Shown: positions 9,052-17,963 of the stretch, piece by piece
Layout of the letters: every line of letters starts with the position of its first letter
Numbering within the stretch: position 1 is the first letter of the stretch
Translations under genes and position numbers: made by a program
The notes under the pieces: model-generated
Databases searched by the model: none
Told to the model about the DNA's origin: nothing
Seen by the model: only the letters and a program-made list of their open reading frames with translations
Assembly: GCF_002899455.1 (NCBI RefSeq)
Contig: NZ_PPFB01000001.1
Location: 2,758,501-2,822,500 of the forward strand
Direction of reading: 5' to 3'
Length of the DNA: 64,000 nucleotides
Origin: Streptomyces sp. DH-12
GTDB lineage: Bacteria; Actinomycetota; Actinomycetes; Streptomycetales; Streptomycetaceae

Positions 9052-9318
9052 ATGTCACAAGCCCCGGAAACACCACGAGAGCCGGTGGTGACGCCCGTGC
9101 GCGTCGTCATCGGCCTCTGTCTTGTCGCACCGTTCGTGGCCATGCTGTGGGTCGGGTCCTACGCCAAGACCGACCCGGTGTTCATCGGCATCCCGTTCTT
9201 CTACTGGTACCAGATGGCCTGGGTGCTGATCTCGACCGCGCTGACGATGGTCGCGTACAAGCTGTGGCAGCGTGACCAGCGCGCCCGCTCGGCCGGGAAG
9301 GGGGGTGCGGAGCAGTGA
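9052..9318 (+). CDS. DUF3311 small membrane protein, symporter partner
   Basis: An 88-residue protein with two hydrophobic helices (about residues 17-37 and 45-68) and a positively charged C-terminus (KLWQRDQRARSAGKG). Small DUF3311 proteins are characteristically encoded immediately before an SSS-family symporter gene, as here, and are thought to be subunits or assembly partners. The stop overlaps the GTG of the symporter (GTGA), so translation is probably coupled. An upstream GGGACGGGAG lies before the ATG. The exact role in transport is not established by the sequence. Confidence 0.85.
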   Translation: MSQAPETPREPVVTPVRVVIGLCLVAPFVAMLWVGSYAKTDPVFIGIPFFYWYQMAWVLISTALTMVAYKLWQRDQRARSAGKGGAEQ

Positions 9319-10943
9319 ACGACGGCGTGAACGGCGTGGCACTCGCGGTCTTCGTCTTCTTCTTCGTGCTCGTCACCGTGATGGGCTTCCTGGCCGCGCG
9401 CTGGCGCAAGGCCGCGAACGAGCACACCCTCGACGAATGGGGCCTGGGCGGGCGCTCGTTCGGCACCTGGGTCACCTGGTTCCTGCTGGGCGGCGACCTG
9501 TACACCGCGTACACCTTCGTGGCCGTCCCGGCGGCGATCTACGCGGCGGGCGCGGCCGGCTTCTTCGCGGTGCCGTACACGATCCTGGTGTACCCGCTGA
9601 TCTTCACCTTCCTGCCCCGGCTGTGGTCGGTGTCGCACAAGCACGGCTATGTGACGACGTCCGACTTCGTGCGCGGGCGGTTCGGCTCGAAGGGGCTGTC
9701 GCTGGCCGTCGCGCTGACCGGCATCCTGGCGACGATGCCGTACATCGCGCTGCAACTGGTGGGCATCCAGGCCGTCCTGGACGTGATGGGCGTCGGCGGC
9801 GGCGAGCACACCAACTGGTTCGTCAAGGACCTGCCGCTGCTCATCGCGTTCGGTGTGCTCGCCGCGTACACCTACTCGTCCGGGCTGCGGGCGCCCGCGC
9901 TGATCGCGTTCGTCAAGGACACGCTGATCTATCTGGTCATCGCGGTGGCGATCATCTACATCCCGATCAAGCTGGGCGGGTTCGACGAGATCTTCGCCTC
10001 CGCGCAGGAGGCGTACAGCGAGACCAACCCGGCCACGGGCGCGCCGCGCGGCTCGCTGGTGCCGGGCGAGGCCGGCCAGTGGACGTACGCCACGCTGGCG
10101 CTGGGCTCGGCGCTCGCGCTGTTCATGTACCCGCACTCGATCACCGCGACGCTGTCCTCCAAGAGCCGTGAGGTGATCCGCCGCAACACCACGATCCTGC
10201 CGCTGTACTCGCTGATGCTGGGCCTGCTGGCGCTGCTCGGCTTCATGGCGATCGCGGCCGGGGTGAAGGTGCAGAACGGCCAGCTGGCCATCCCGCAGCT
10301 GTTCGAGACCATGTTCCCGGACTGGTTCGCCGGTGTGGCCTTCGCGGCGATCGGCATCGGTGCGCTGGTGCCGGCGGCGATCATGTCGATCGCGGCGGCG
10401 AACCTGTTCACCCGCAACATCTACAAGGACTTCATCAAGCCGGACGCGACGCCCAGGCAGGAGACCGCCGTCTCCAAGGTCGTGTCGCTGCTGGTGAAGG
10501 TGGGCGCGCTGGCCTTCGTGCTGACCATGGACAAGACGGTCGCCATCAACTTCCAGCTGCTGGGCGGGATCTGGATCCTGCAGACCTTCCCGGCGCTGGT
10601 GGGCGGCCTGTTCACCCGGTGGTTCCACCGCTGGGCGCTGATCGGCGGCTGGGCGGTCGGCATGATCTACGGCACGGTCGCCGCGTACGGGGTGGCGTCG
10701 CCGACGCAGAAGCACTTCGGCGGCTCCGCCGAGAAGATCCCGGGCATCGGCGAGATCGGCTACATCGGTCTCACCGCCTTCGTGATCAACGTGCTGGTCA
10801 CGGTCGTCCTGACCTTCGTCCTGAGGGCGGTCAAGGCGCCGGAGGGCGTCGACGAGACGAAGCCGCAGGACTACACGGCGGACGCCGGCGACCCGGGCGT
10901 GCAGGTCGAGCTCCCGCCGGCCACGGCGGGCAGCGCGCACTGA
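9315..10943 (+). CDS. Sodium:solute symporter, MctP-like monocarboxylate transporter
   Basis: A 542-residue SSS-family (SLC5-like) transporter with about 13 hydrophobic helices. Characteristic blocks are LGGRSFGTWVTWFLLGGDLYTAYTF near the N-terminus and PAAIMSIAAANLFTRNIYKDF around 352-372. Pairing with a DUF3311 protein fits the MctP subgroup, which takes up lactate, pyruvate or other monocarboxylates with a cation; the substrate is inferred. The C-terminal tail is acidic and proline-rich. Expression probably depends on coupling to the upstream small gene, and a perfect hairpin ends the unit 19 bp after the stop. Confidence 0.87.
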   Translation: MNDGVNGVALAVFVFFFVLVTVMGFLAARWRKAANEHTLDEWGLGGRSFGTWVTWFLLGGDLYTAYTFVAVPAAIYAAGAAGFFAVPYTILVYPLIFTFLPRLWSVSHKHGYVTTSDFVRGRFGSKGLSLAVALTGILATMPYIALQLVGIQAVLDVMGVGGGEHTNWFVKDLPLLIAFGVLAAYTYSSGLRAPALIAFVKDTLIYLVIAVAIIYIPIKLGGFDEIFASAQEAYSETNPATGAPRGSLVPGEAGQWTYATLALGSALALFMYPHSITATLSSKSREVIRRNTTILPLYSLMLGLLALLGFMAIAAGVKVQNGQLAIPQLFETMFPDWFAGVAFAAIGIGALVPAAIMSIAAANLFTRNIYKDFIKPDATPRQETAVSKVVSLLVKVGALAFVLTMDKTVAINFQLLGGIWILQTFPALVGGLFTRWFHRWALIGGWAVGMIYGTVAAYGVASPTQKHFGGSAEKIPGIGEIGYIGLTAFVINVLVTVVLTFVLRAVKAPEGVDETKPQDYTADAGDPGVQVELPPATAGSAH

Positions 10944-10961
10944 CGCGGCAGGGCACGGGGC

Positions 10962-10994
10962 AGCGGGCCGCCGGTGGAGAACCGGCGGCCCGCT
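10962..10994 (+). terminator. Terminator after the symporter operon
   Basis: AGCGGGCCGCCGGT pairs perfectly with ACCGGCGGCCCGCT over 14 bp across a GGAGA loop. There is no T-run. It separates the symporter pair from the acetyltransferase gene 28 bp further on. Confidence 0.8.
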
Positions 10995-11021
10995 GTCGTA
11001 CCCGTGCGGCAGACTCCCCGC

Positions 11022-11525
11022 ATGGACATCGTCATCCGGCCGGTGACGCCCGGCGAGCACACGGAACTCGGTGAGATCACCGCGCAGGCCTATCTCGGCG
11101 ACGGTCTGCTGGACTTCGGGGAGAGCGACGCCTACCTCGGCGAGCTGCGGGACGTGGCGAAGCGCGCGGCGGCCGCCGAGGTGCTGGTCGCCGTGGAGCA
11201 CGGCACGCTGCTGGGCGGGGTGACCTTCGTACCGGGCCCCGGACCGATGGCCGACATCGCGGAGCCCGGCGAGGCGGAGATACGGATGCTGGCGGTGTCC
11301 CGCGCCCACCGCGGCCGGGGCGCCGGCGAGGCCCTGGTGCGGGCCTGCGTCGACCGGGCGCGGGCGCTCGGGTGCGCGCGGACGGTGCTGTCCACCCAGC
11401 ACACCATGCACGCCGCGCACCGGGTGTACGAACGGCTGGGCTTCACGCACGCCCCCCGGCGGGACTGGAACCCGCTGCCGGAGCTGGACGACATCATGCT
11501 GCTCGTCTACGAGCTGACGCTCTGA
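11022..11525 (+). CDS. GNAT-family N-acetyltransferase
   Basis: A 167-residue GNAT protein. The acetyl-CoA binding motif A is visible as IRMLAVSRAHRGRGAGEALVRAC (about residues 86-108), with RGRGAGEAL as the pyrophosphate loop, and the motif B region follows with YERLGFTHAPRRDW near the C-terminus. The ATG at 11022 begins with the typical first strand MDIVIRPVT. It sits between the symporter terminator and the nrd control region and appears monocistronic. The substrate cannot be told from sequence. Confidence 0.85.
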   Translation: MDIVIRPVTPGEHTELGEITAQAYLGDGLLDFGESDAYLGELRDVAKRAAAAEVLVAVEHGTLLGGVTFVPGPGPMADIAEPGEAEIRMLAVSRAHRGRGAGEALVRACVDRARALGCARTVLSTQHTMHAAHRVYERLGFTHAPRRDWNPLPELDDIMLLVYELTL

Positions 11526-11572
11526 CGGCTCCGCCCGGCCCTTCCGCCCGGCACCACCATAACCCCTGCGCG

Positions 11573-11619
11573 ACACAACATATGGGTCCGTCGGCGACGC
11601 CCGGCACAAGATGTATGCT
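11573..11619 (+). promoter_or_regulatory. Tandem NrdR boxes in the nrdAB promoter
   Basis: Two 16-bp elements, ACACAACATATGGGTC (11573-11588) and GCACAAGATGTATGCT (11604-11619), resemble the NrdR box ACACWATATATWGTGT. Their centres are 31 bp apart, the three-turn spacing that is characteristic of NrdR operators. NrdR is the nucleotide-sensing repressor of ribonucleotide reductase genes; its gene is not in the window. Promoter elements are expected within or just before this pair. Confidence 0.75.
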
Positions 11620-11621
11620 CA

Positions 11622-11737
11622 TGCTCGCTGTCGCCGCAGGGGAATCCGGTGCGAATCCGGAACTGTCCCGCAACGGTGTACCCATGCCTGCCCACGGGCG
11701 CGCACGGGAGTCAAGTCCGAGGACCTGCCGACAGTGC
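11622..11737 (+). promoter_or_regulatory. Cobalamin (AdoCbl) riboswitch of the nrdAB operon
   Basis: Core features of the B12 aptamer are present: GGGGAATCCGGTGCGAATCCGGAACTGTCCCGCAACGG (split around 11638-11675) and the B12-box-like segment GGAGTCAAGTCCGAGGACC followed by TGCC. The flanking CTGTCG (11628-11633) pairs with CGACAG (11729-11734) to close the element. In S. coelicolor a B12 riboswitch turns off class Ia nrdABS when cobalamin is available, leaving the B12-dependent class II enzyme to act (known). The same logic is expected here. Confidence 0.93.
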
Positions 11738-11761
11738 GCCCGGCCCTTCCGGTCCGGGTGC
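11736..11761 (+). terminator. Candidate expression-platform hairpin of the B12 riboswitch
   Basis: GCGCCCGG can pair with CCGGGTGC (one G-U pair) across a ten-base loop directly after the aptamer. It overlaps the last aptamer bases by two, so aptamer folding could influence it. There is no T-run. About 110 nt of leader remain before the nrdA start. Confidence 0.5.
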
Positions 11762-11870
11762 CCTGACGTCCGGGCCTCGTGGAATGGGCCGGTGGACGCG
11801 ACGCCGCGTGCGCTCGTGTGCTGCCCCCTGCTCCTTTCGAGGCCCCGTGCCGAGCGAGGGAGAGCCCCAC

Positions 11871-14228
11871 GTGACCATCGCGCCAGCCGATCCGGCTTCA
11901 GCGACCGGCGTGACCGAGAAGAGCGACGGCCCCGGGGCCGCGCTGCTGCGGACCCTGACGGAGCTGACCGCCGACCTGCCCGACGCCGACCCCGGCCGGG
12001 TGGCCGCCGCCGCGCTGCGCGGCCGGTCCGCCGCCGCCGACGAGACGGAGCTGCGGGACCTGGCCACCGAGGCGGCGGCCGGACTGATCTCCGAGGACCC
12101 CGCCTACTCCCGGCTCGCCGCCCGGCTGCTGACCCTCGGCATCCGCGCCGAGGCCGCCTCGCAGGGCGTCACCTCGTTCACCGGGTCGGTGGCCGCCGGG
12201 CACCGGGAGGGCCTGATCGGCGACCGGACCGCCGCCTTCGTCCGGCTGCACGCGGCCCGTCTGGACGCGCTGATCGACGCCGGCGCCGACGACCGCTTCG
12301 GCTACTTCGGGCTGCGCACCCTGTACAGCCGCTACCTGCTGCGCCACCCGGTCACCCGCAAGGTCGTCGAGACGCCCCAGCACTTCCTGCTGCGGGTCGC
12401 CTGCGGTCTCGCCGAGGACGACGGCGTGCGGGCGCTGGAGGAGGTCGCCGCGCTGTACGGGCTGATGAGCCGGCTGGACTACCTGCCCTCCTCCCCCACG
12501 CTGTTCAACTCCGGCACCCGCCACCCGCAGATGTCGTCCTGCTACCTCCTCGACTCCCCCAAGGACGAGCTGGACTCGCTCTACGAGCGCTACCACCAGG
12601 TCGCCCGCCTCTCGAAGCACGCCGGCGGCATCGGCCTGTCCTTCTCCCGCGTCCGCGCCCGGGGTTCGCTGATCCGCGGCACCAACGGGCACTCCAACGG
12701 CATCGTGCCGTTCCTGAAGACGCTGGACGCCTCCGTCGCCGCCGTGAACCAGGGCGGCCGGCGCAAGGGCGCCGCCGCGGTCTACCTGGAGACCTGGCAC
12801 GCGGACATCGAGGAGTTCCTGGAGCTGCGCGACAACACCGGTGAGGACGCCCGCCGTACGCACAACCTGAACCTGGCGCACTGGGTGCCGGACGAGTTCA
12901 TGCGCCGGGTCGCCGACGACGCGGCGTGGTCGCTGTTCTCCCCGGCCGACGTGCCCGAGCTGGCCGACCTGTGGGGCGAGGAGTTCGACACAGCCTACCG
13001 CGCCGCCGAGGCCGAGGGCCTGGCCCGCAGGACGCTCCCGGCCCGCGAGCTGTACGGCCGGATGATGCGCACCCTCGCGCAGACCGGCAACGGCTGGATG
13101 ACCTTCAAGGACACCGCCAACCGCACCGCCAACCAGACCGCCGAGCCGGGCCACGTCGTCCACTCCTCGAACTTGTGCACGGAGATCCTGGAGGTCACCG
13201 ACGACGGGGAGACGGCGGTCTGCAACCTGGGCTCGGTCAACCTCGCGGCCTTCGCCGACGGGGACGGCATGGACTGGGAGCGCCTGGACGCCGCGGTCCG
13301 CACCGCCGTGACGTTCCTGGACCGGGTGGTCGACATCAACTTCTACCCGACCGAGCAGGCGTCCCGGTCCAACAGCCGCTGGCGCCCGGTGGGTCTGGGC
13401 GTGATGGGGCTGCAGGACGTGTTCTTCCGGCTGCGGATGCCCTTCGACTCCCCCGAGGCGAAGGCGCTCTCCACGAGGATCGCCGAGCGGATCATGCTCG
13501 CCGCGTACGAGACGTCCGCCGAGCTGGCCGAGCGGCACGGCCCGCTGCCCGCCTGGGAGAAGACCCGTACCGCCCGGGGCGTGCTGCACCCCGACCACTA
13601 CGACGTCGCACTGGCCTGGCCGGAGCGCTGGGAGGCGCTGCGGAGCCGGATCGCCACGACGGGCATGCGCAACGCGCTGCTGCTGGCGATCGCGCCCACC
13701 GCGACCATCGCGTCCATCGCCGGCGTGTACGAGTGCATCGAGCCGCAGGTGTCCAACCTGTTCAAGCGCGAGACGCTGTCCGGGGAGTTCCTCCAGGTCA
13801 ACTCGTACCTGGTGGAGGACCTCAAGCGGCTCGGCGTGTGGGACGCGCGCACCCGGGAGGCGCTGCGCGAGGCGAACGGCTCGGTGCAGGACTTCGCGTG
13901 GATCCCCGAGGACGTGCGGCGGCTGTACCGCACGGCGTGGGAGATCCCGCAGCGCGGCCTGATCGACATGGCCGCCGCCCGCACCCCGTTCCTCGACCAG
14001 GCGCAGTCGCTCAACCTGTTCCTGGAGACGCCGACCATCGGGAAGCTCTCCTCGATGTACGCCTACGCCTGGAAGCAGGGGCTGAAGACCACCTACTACC
14101 TGCGCTCCCGCCCGGCGACCCGGATCGCCCGCGCGGCCCGCGCCGCCGTCCCCGTCCAGCAGCCGGCCGGCCCCGAGGCCGTCGCCTGCTCCCTCGAGAA
14201 CCCCGAATCCTGCGAGGCCTGCCAGTGA
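11871..14228 (+). CDS. nrdA: Class Ia ribonucleoside-diphosphate reductase, alpha subunit
   Basis: A 785-residue NrdA that reduces ribonucleoside diphosphates to deoxy forms, with NrdB supplying the radical. Seen motifs are SSPTLFNSGTRHPQMSSCYL with the first active-site Cys, the catalytic loop NLCTEI (about residue 434), RPVGLGVMGLQDVF and the C-terminal redox pair in SCEACQ. The GTG at 11871 is preceded by GAGGGAGAG and comes after the B12 leader; an ATP-cone-like N-terminus is short or degenerate. The stop overlaps the nrdB GTG by four bases. Regulation by NrdR and B12 is indicated by the leader. Confidence 0.95.
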   Translation: MTIAPADPASATGVTEKSDGPGAALLRTLTELTADLPDADPGRVAAAALRGRSAAADETELRDLATEAAAGLISEDPAYSRLAARLLTLGIRAEAASQGVTSFTGSVAAGHREGLIGDRTAAFVRLHAARLDALIDAGADDRFGYFGLRTLYSRYLLRHPVTRKVVETPQHFLLRVACGLAEDDGVRALEEVAALYGLMSRLDYLPSSPTLFNSGTRHPQMSSCYLLDSPKDELDSLYERYHQVARLSKHAGGIGLSFSRVRARGSLIRGTNGHSNGIVPFLKTLDASVAAVNQGGRRKGAAAVYLETWHADIEEFLELRDNTGEDARRTHNLNLAHWVPDEFMRRVADDAAWSLFSPADVPELADLWGEEFDTAYRAAEAEGLARRTLPARELYGRMMRTLAQTGNGWMTFKDTANRTANQTAEPGHVVHSSNLCTEILEVTDDGETAVCNLGSVNLAAFADGDGMDWERLDAAVRTAVTFLDRVVDINFYPTEQASRSNSRWRPVGLGVMGLQDVFFRLRMPFDSPEAKALSTRIAERIMLAAYETSAELAERHGPLPAWEKTRTARGVLHPDHYDVALAWPERWEALRSRIATTGMRNALLLAIAPTATIASIAGVYECIEPQVSNLFKRETLSGEFLQVNSYLVEDLKRLGVWDARTREALREANGSVQDFAWIPEDVRRLYRTAWEIPQRGLIDMAAARTPFLDQAQSLNLFLETPTIGKLSSMYAYAWKQGLKTTYYLRSRPATRIARAARAAVPVQQPAGPEAVACSLENPESCEACQ

Positions 14229-15241
14229 CCACCAGCGCGACGAAGAACCTGCTCGACCCCGGTTTCGAGCTGACCCTGCGCCCCATGCGCTACCCCGACT
14301 TCTACGAGCGCTACCGGGACGCGATCAAGAACACCTGGCACGTCGAGGAGGTGGACCTGCACTCGGACGTCGCCGACCTGGCGAAGCTGACACCGGAGGA
14401 GCAGCACCTGATCGGCCGGCTCGTGGCGTTCTTCGCGACCGGCGACTCGATCGTGGCGAACAACCTGGTGCTGACGCTGTACAAGCACATCAACTCGCCC
14501 GAGGCGCGGCTGTACCTGTCGCGGCAGCTGTTCGAGGAGGCCGTGCACGTCCAGTTCTACCTGACGCTGCTGGACACCTACCTGCCCGATCCGGACGACC
14601 GGGCGGCGGCCTTCGCGGCCGTGGAGAACATCCCGTCCATCCGGGAGAAGGCCGAGTTCTGCTTCAGGTGGATGGACTCGGTGGAGGAGATCGACCGGCT
14701 GGAGACGCGGGCCGACCGGCGCCGCTTCCTGCTCAACCTGATCTGCTTCGCCGCGTGCATCGAGGGCCTGTTCTTCTACGGCGCCTTCGCCTACGTCTAC
14801 TGGTTCCGCAGCCGGGGTCTGCTGCACGGCCTGGCGACCGGCACCAACTGGGTGTTCCGCGACGAGACGATGCACATGTCGTTCGCGTTCGACGTGGTGG
14901 ACACCGTGCGCAAGGAGGAGCCGGAGCTGTTCGACGAGGAGCTCGGCCGGCAGGTCACCGACATGCTGCGCGAGGCGGTCGAGGCGGAACTGCAGTTCGC
15001 GCGGGACCTGTGCGGCGACGGCCTGCCCGGCATGAACACCGAGTCGATGCGGCAGTACCTGGAGTGCGTCGCCGACCAGCGGCTGGTGCGGCTGGGCTTC
15101 GCTCCGGTGTACGGCTCGGAGAACCCGTTCTCCTTCATGGAGCTGCAGGGCGTCCAGGAGCTGACCAACTTCTTCGAGCGCCGTCCGTCCGCGTACCAGG
15201 TCGCCGTGGAGGGCACGGTCGACCTGGACGAGGACTTCTAG
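14225..15241 (+). CDS. nrdB: Class Ia ribonucleoside-diphosphate reductase, beta subunit
   Basis: A 338-residue ferritin-like radical subunit. Metal ligands are recognisable in RQLFEEAVHVQFY (Glu and His), ACIEGLFF (Glu) and RDETMHMSFAF (Glu and His). The Tyr of VQFYLTLL is at the place expected for the radical tyrosine. It makes the tyrosyl radical passed to NrdA. The start codon GTG overlaps the end of nrdA (GTGA), so the two subunits are translationally coupled. GC-rich dyad symmetry follows the stop (around 15253-15280). Confidence 0.95.
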   Translation: MTTSATKNLLDPGFELTLRPMRYPDFYERYRDAIKNTWHVEEVDLHSDVADLAKLTPEEQHLIGRLVAFFATGDSIVANNLVLTLYKHINSPEARLYLSRQLFEEAVHVQFYLTLLDTYLPDPDDRAAAFAAVENIPSIREKAEFCFRWMDSVEEIDRLETRADRRRFLLNLICFAACIEGLFFYGAFAYVYWFRSRGLLHGLATGTNWVFRDETMHMSFAFDVVDTVRKEEPELFDEELGRQVTDMLREAVEAELQFARDLCGDGLPGMNTESMRQYLECVADQRLVRLGFAPVYGSENPFSFMELQGVQELTNFFERRPSAYQVAVEGTVDLDEDF

Positions 15242-15298
15242 GGCCCTGGCACCGGGCCCGGGGATTTCCGGGGCCCGGGGACCGGGCCGGGTGTCTCC

Positions 15299-15520
15299 TC
15301 ACGCCGCCCGAGCGGTGCGGCGGGGGGAGGTCCCGTGCGCCGGACGGGCGGCGGCCGGCGGGGCGGGGGGCTCGGCGGCCGCCGTGGCCGCGGCCCGGCG
15401 GATCTGCCGGTCCAGGCGGCGGTCGCGCAGGATGCCGATCACGGCGGGCGCGGTCATGAGGACGAACAGGCCGAGAACGGCCACCATCGAGATCAGTGCT
15501 TCCATCGGCGTCGTGTTCAT
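15299..15520 (-). CDS. Small single-span membrane protein, hypothetical
   Basis: A 73-residue protein with one hydrophobic helix (about residues 6-26, SMVAVLGLFVLMTAPAVIGIL) followed by a basic stretch RDRRLDRQIRRA and an Ala/Pro-rich tail. Third-codon-position GC is high in this frame, which supports coding. The ATG at 15520 was chosen; another ATG eight codons upstream is possible. It runs opposite to the nrd genes and lies between nrdB and nrdS. No family is recognised; an inner-membrane location is inferred. Confidence 0.6.
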   Translation of the reverse strand: MNTTPMEALISMVAVLGLFVLMTAPAVIGILRDRRLDRQIRRAAATAAAEPPAPPAAARPAHGTSPRRTARAA

Positions 15521-15613
15521 GGACACCACTGTCGCGCCGGACACTCCTGACCGGGAGTGGCAGGACTGCCGTACACCCTCGATTTACTGCCAGTCGTGCG
15601 GCACGCTGGAGGC

Positions 15614-16576
15614 ATGCTCCGGAATGTGGCGGCCGTCCTCCTCGACGGCGTGAACCCCTTCGAACTCGGCGTGGTCTGCGAGGTGTTCGGCATCGACCGC
15701 AGCGACGACGGGCTGCCGGTCTACGACTTCGCCGTCGCCTCGGCGGACGGGCCGTCGGTGCGCGCCAGTACGGGCTTCTCCCTCCAGGTCGAGCACGGTC
15801 TGGAACGCCTGGAGACGGCGGACCTGATCACCGTGCCGGCCGGTGCCTCCTACGTGACGCGGGAGTTCCCGCCCGAGCTGCTGGACGCCCTGCGCCGGGG
15901 CGTCGACCGGGGCGCGCGGGTGCTCAGCGTGTGCTCGGGGGTGTTCGTACTGGCCGCCGCCGGGCTGCTGGAGGGCCGCCGCGCCGCCGTGCACTGGAAG
16001 CACGCGGAGGAGCTGGGCCGCAGGCACCCCCATCTGACGGCGGAGCCCGACGTGCTCTACGTCGACGAGGACCCGGTGTTCACCTCGGCGGGCACCGCCG
16101 CGGGCATCGACGCCTGCCTGCACCTGGTGCGCAAGGAGCAGGGGCCCGAGGTGGCCAACCGGATCGCCCGGCGGATGGTGGTGCCCCCGCACCGCGACGG
16201 CGGGCAGGCCCAGTACATCGAGCGCCCGCTGCCGCAGTCCGGGGGCGACTCCGTCGCCGAGGTGCTGGTGTGGATGGAGCGGCACCTCGACGAGGAGGTC
16301 ACCGTCGAGCAGCTCGCCGCCCGCGCCCACATGTCCCCGCGCACCTTCGCCCGCCGCTTCCAGCAGGAGACCGGCACCACGCCCTACCGCTGGATCCTGG
16401 GCCAGCGGGTGCTGCTGGCCCAGCACCTGCTGGAGCGGACGGACGAGACGGTGGACGCGATCGCCGGCCGTACCGGCTTCGGCAACGCGGCCGCCCTGCG
16501 CCACCACTTCGTGCGCGTGGTGGGAACCACACCGCAGTCCTACCGGCGCGCGTTCAGGGGCCCGGAGGCCGCCTGA
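15614..16576 (+). CDS. nrdS: AraC-family regulator with DJ-1/PfpI domain (NrdS-like)
   Basis: A 320-residue GlxA-type regulator. The N-terminal half is a DJ-1/PfpI-like domain (VAAVLLDGVNPFELGVVCEVFG; nucleophile elbow SVCSGVFVLAAAG with Cys). The C-terminal half holds two AraC helix-turn-helix motifs (VEQLAARAHMSPRTFARRF and VDAIAGRTGFGNAAALRHHF). It corresponds by position and type to nrdS of the S. coelicolor nrdABS operon. Here it is 372 bp from nrdB with an opposite small gene between, so co-transcription is uncertain. The ATG has GGAGG only one base upstream, an unusually tight spacing, so initiation may use another mode. Targets unknown. Confidence 0.85.
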   Translation: MLRNVAAVLLDGVNPFELGVVCEVFGIDRSDDGLPVYDFAVASADGPSVRASTGFSLQVEHGLERLETADLITVPAGASYVTREFPPELLDALRRGVDRGARVLSVCSGVFVLAAAGLLEGRRAAVHWKHAEELGRRHPHLTAEPDVLYVDEDPVFTSAGTAAGIDACLHLVRKEQGPEVANRIARRMVVPPHRDGGQAQYIERPLPQSGGDSVAEVLVWMERHLDEEVTVEQLAARAHMSPRTFARRFQQETGTTPYRWILGQRVLLAQHLLERTDETVDAIAGRTGFGNAAALRHHFVRVVGTTPQSYRRAFRGPEAA

Positions 16577-16595
16577 ACGCGCGCCGCACGGCCGG

Positions 16596-17963
16596 TCAGC
16601 GGGGCAGTACCCGCAGCATCAGCCGGCGGGGCCGGAGCGTGATGCCGATGCGCGGCCGGGCGTCGGAGCCGGCGGCGTGCTCGAAGCGGCACGCGTCGGC
16701 GACCACGGCGGTGATGAGCGTGAGCTCCGCCATGGAGAAGTGGTCGCTGGGGCACTTGCGGTTGCCCACGCTGAACGGGCTCATCGCGTACTTGGGCACG
16801 TCCTTGGACCGCTCCGGGAGCCAGCGGTCCGGGTCGAAGTCCTCGTTCCGCTCGTACGACCGCCGGTCGCGCTGGATCGCGTACGGGCTGTAGATCAGGT
16901 CCGCGCCCTTCGGAATGCGGTAACCGCCGAGTTCCGTGTCGGCGACCGCACGGCGGGTCAATATCCATACGGCCGGATACAGCCGCAGGGTCTCCGTGAC
17001 GACATTCGCGGTGTACGTCAGCTTCCGCACGTCCTCGAATGCGACCGGCCGGTCGCCGACGACGGATTTCACCTCGTCGCGGATCTTGTCGCCGAGTTCC
17101 GGGTGCTCGGTGAGAACCAGGAGCAGCGACATGATCGTGGACCCGACGGTTTCGGCGCCGGCGGTCAGGATGGCGAGAACCTGATCGTGGATCTCCTGTT
17201 CCCCGATGGGGTCGCCATTGTCGTCCTCCGCCTCCAGCAAAGCCGTCAGCAAATCGTTCGGTTTTTGACTGCTCGCCCGCCGGTCGGCGATGATCTCGTC
17301 GACCAGGACGTGCAGATCGGCCAGCGCGCGGTTGAATTCCCGATTGGCCGGGAGCGGAACCTTGTAGAGCGGTCCGAGCGGCACCACCATGCGCTGGTAC
17401 ATTCCGGCGAACAGGGTGGTGAGGTCGGCGCATATGCGCTCGGCGCGGGCGTCCATGTAGCTGCCGCGCATGAGGCAGCGGGCGGCGATCCGCACGGCCA
17501 CGCGGAAGGACTCCGCCGTGGTGTCCAGCGCCCCGCCCGCGGTCCGCCAGCGCTCCACCAGCGCGTGGGCCTCCCCGGCCATGATCGGGCCGTAGGCGGG
17601 GATCGCGTCGAGCCGGAACGCCGGCTGGATGGTGCGCCGCTGGCGGCGGTGCAGCTTGCCGTTGGCGGTGGCCACGCCCTCCTTGCCGAGCAGGCTCTCC
17701 AGCGACTCCCACAGGGGTCCGGCGATGATGTAGTCCGGGCTGAGCGCCACCGCGCCGGTGAGGGCGGGGGTGGTGACGGCGTAGACGGTCTTGGGTCCCA
17801 GTTTGAGGCGCACCACGTCGCCGTGGTCGCGGAGCTGGCACAGGAAGGCCAGGGGGTCGCGCACCAGGCGCCAGCCGTGGCCGAGGAGCGGGACGGCGCC
17901 GCCCGCCACGGGCGGCTCGGCCGGTGCGGTGGCGCCCCTCGGGCGTACCGACTCGACGGTCAT
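16596..17963 (-). CDS. Cytochrome P450 CYP170A, epi-isozizaene/albaflavenone monooxygenase
   Basis: A 455-residue P450. Landmarks are the I-helix AGAETVGST (268-276), the K-helix ExxR at ETLR (325-328) and the heme loop [14 protein letters not shown] with Cys405 as iron ligand. In S. coelicolor CYP170A1 oxidises epi-isozizaene to albaflavenone via albaflavenols and also has a second, terpene-synthase active site using a DDxxD motif. The equivalent motif DDNGD is present here at 247-251. The start overlaps the end of the synthase gene, so the two are coupled. A ferredoxin and reductase must come from elsewhere in the genome. The product is a volatile-type sesquiterpenoid. Confidence 0.93.
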   Translation of the reverse strand: MTVESVRPRGATAPAEPPVAGGAVPLLGHGWRLVRDPLAFLCQLRDHGDVVRLKLGPKTVYAVTTPALTGAVALSPDYIIAGPLWESLESLLGKEGVATANGKLHRRQRRTIQPAFRLDAIPAYGPIMAGEAHALVERWRTAGGALDTTAESFRVAVRIAARCLMRGSYMDARAERICADLTTLFAGMYQRMVVPLGPLYKVPLPANREFNRALADLHVLVDEIIADRRASSQKPNDLLTALLEAEDDNGDPIGEQEIHDQVLAILTAGAETVGSTIMSLLLVLTEHPELGDKIRDEVKSVVGDRPVAFEDVRKLTYTANVVTETLRLYPAVWILTRRAVADTELGGYRIPKGADLIYSPYAIQRDRRSYERNEDFDPDRWLPERSKDVPKYAMSPFSVGNRKCPSDHFSMAELTLITAVVADACRFEHAAGSDARPRIGITLRPRRLMLRVLPR

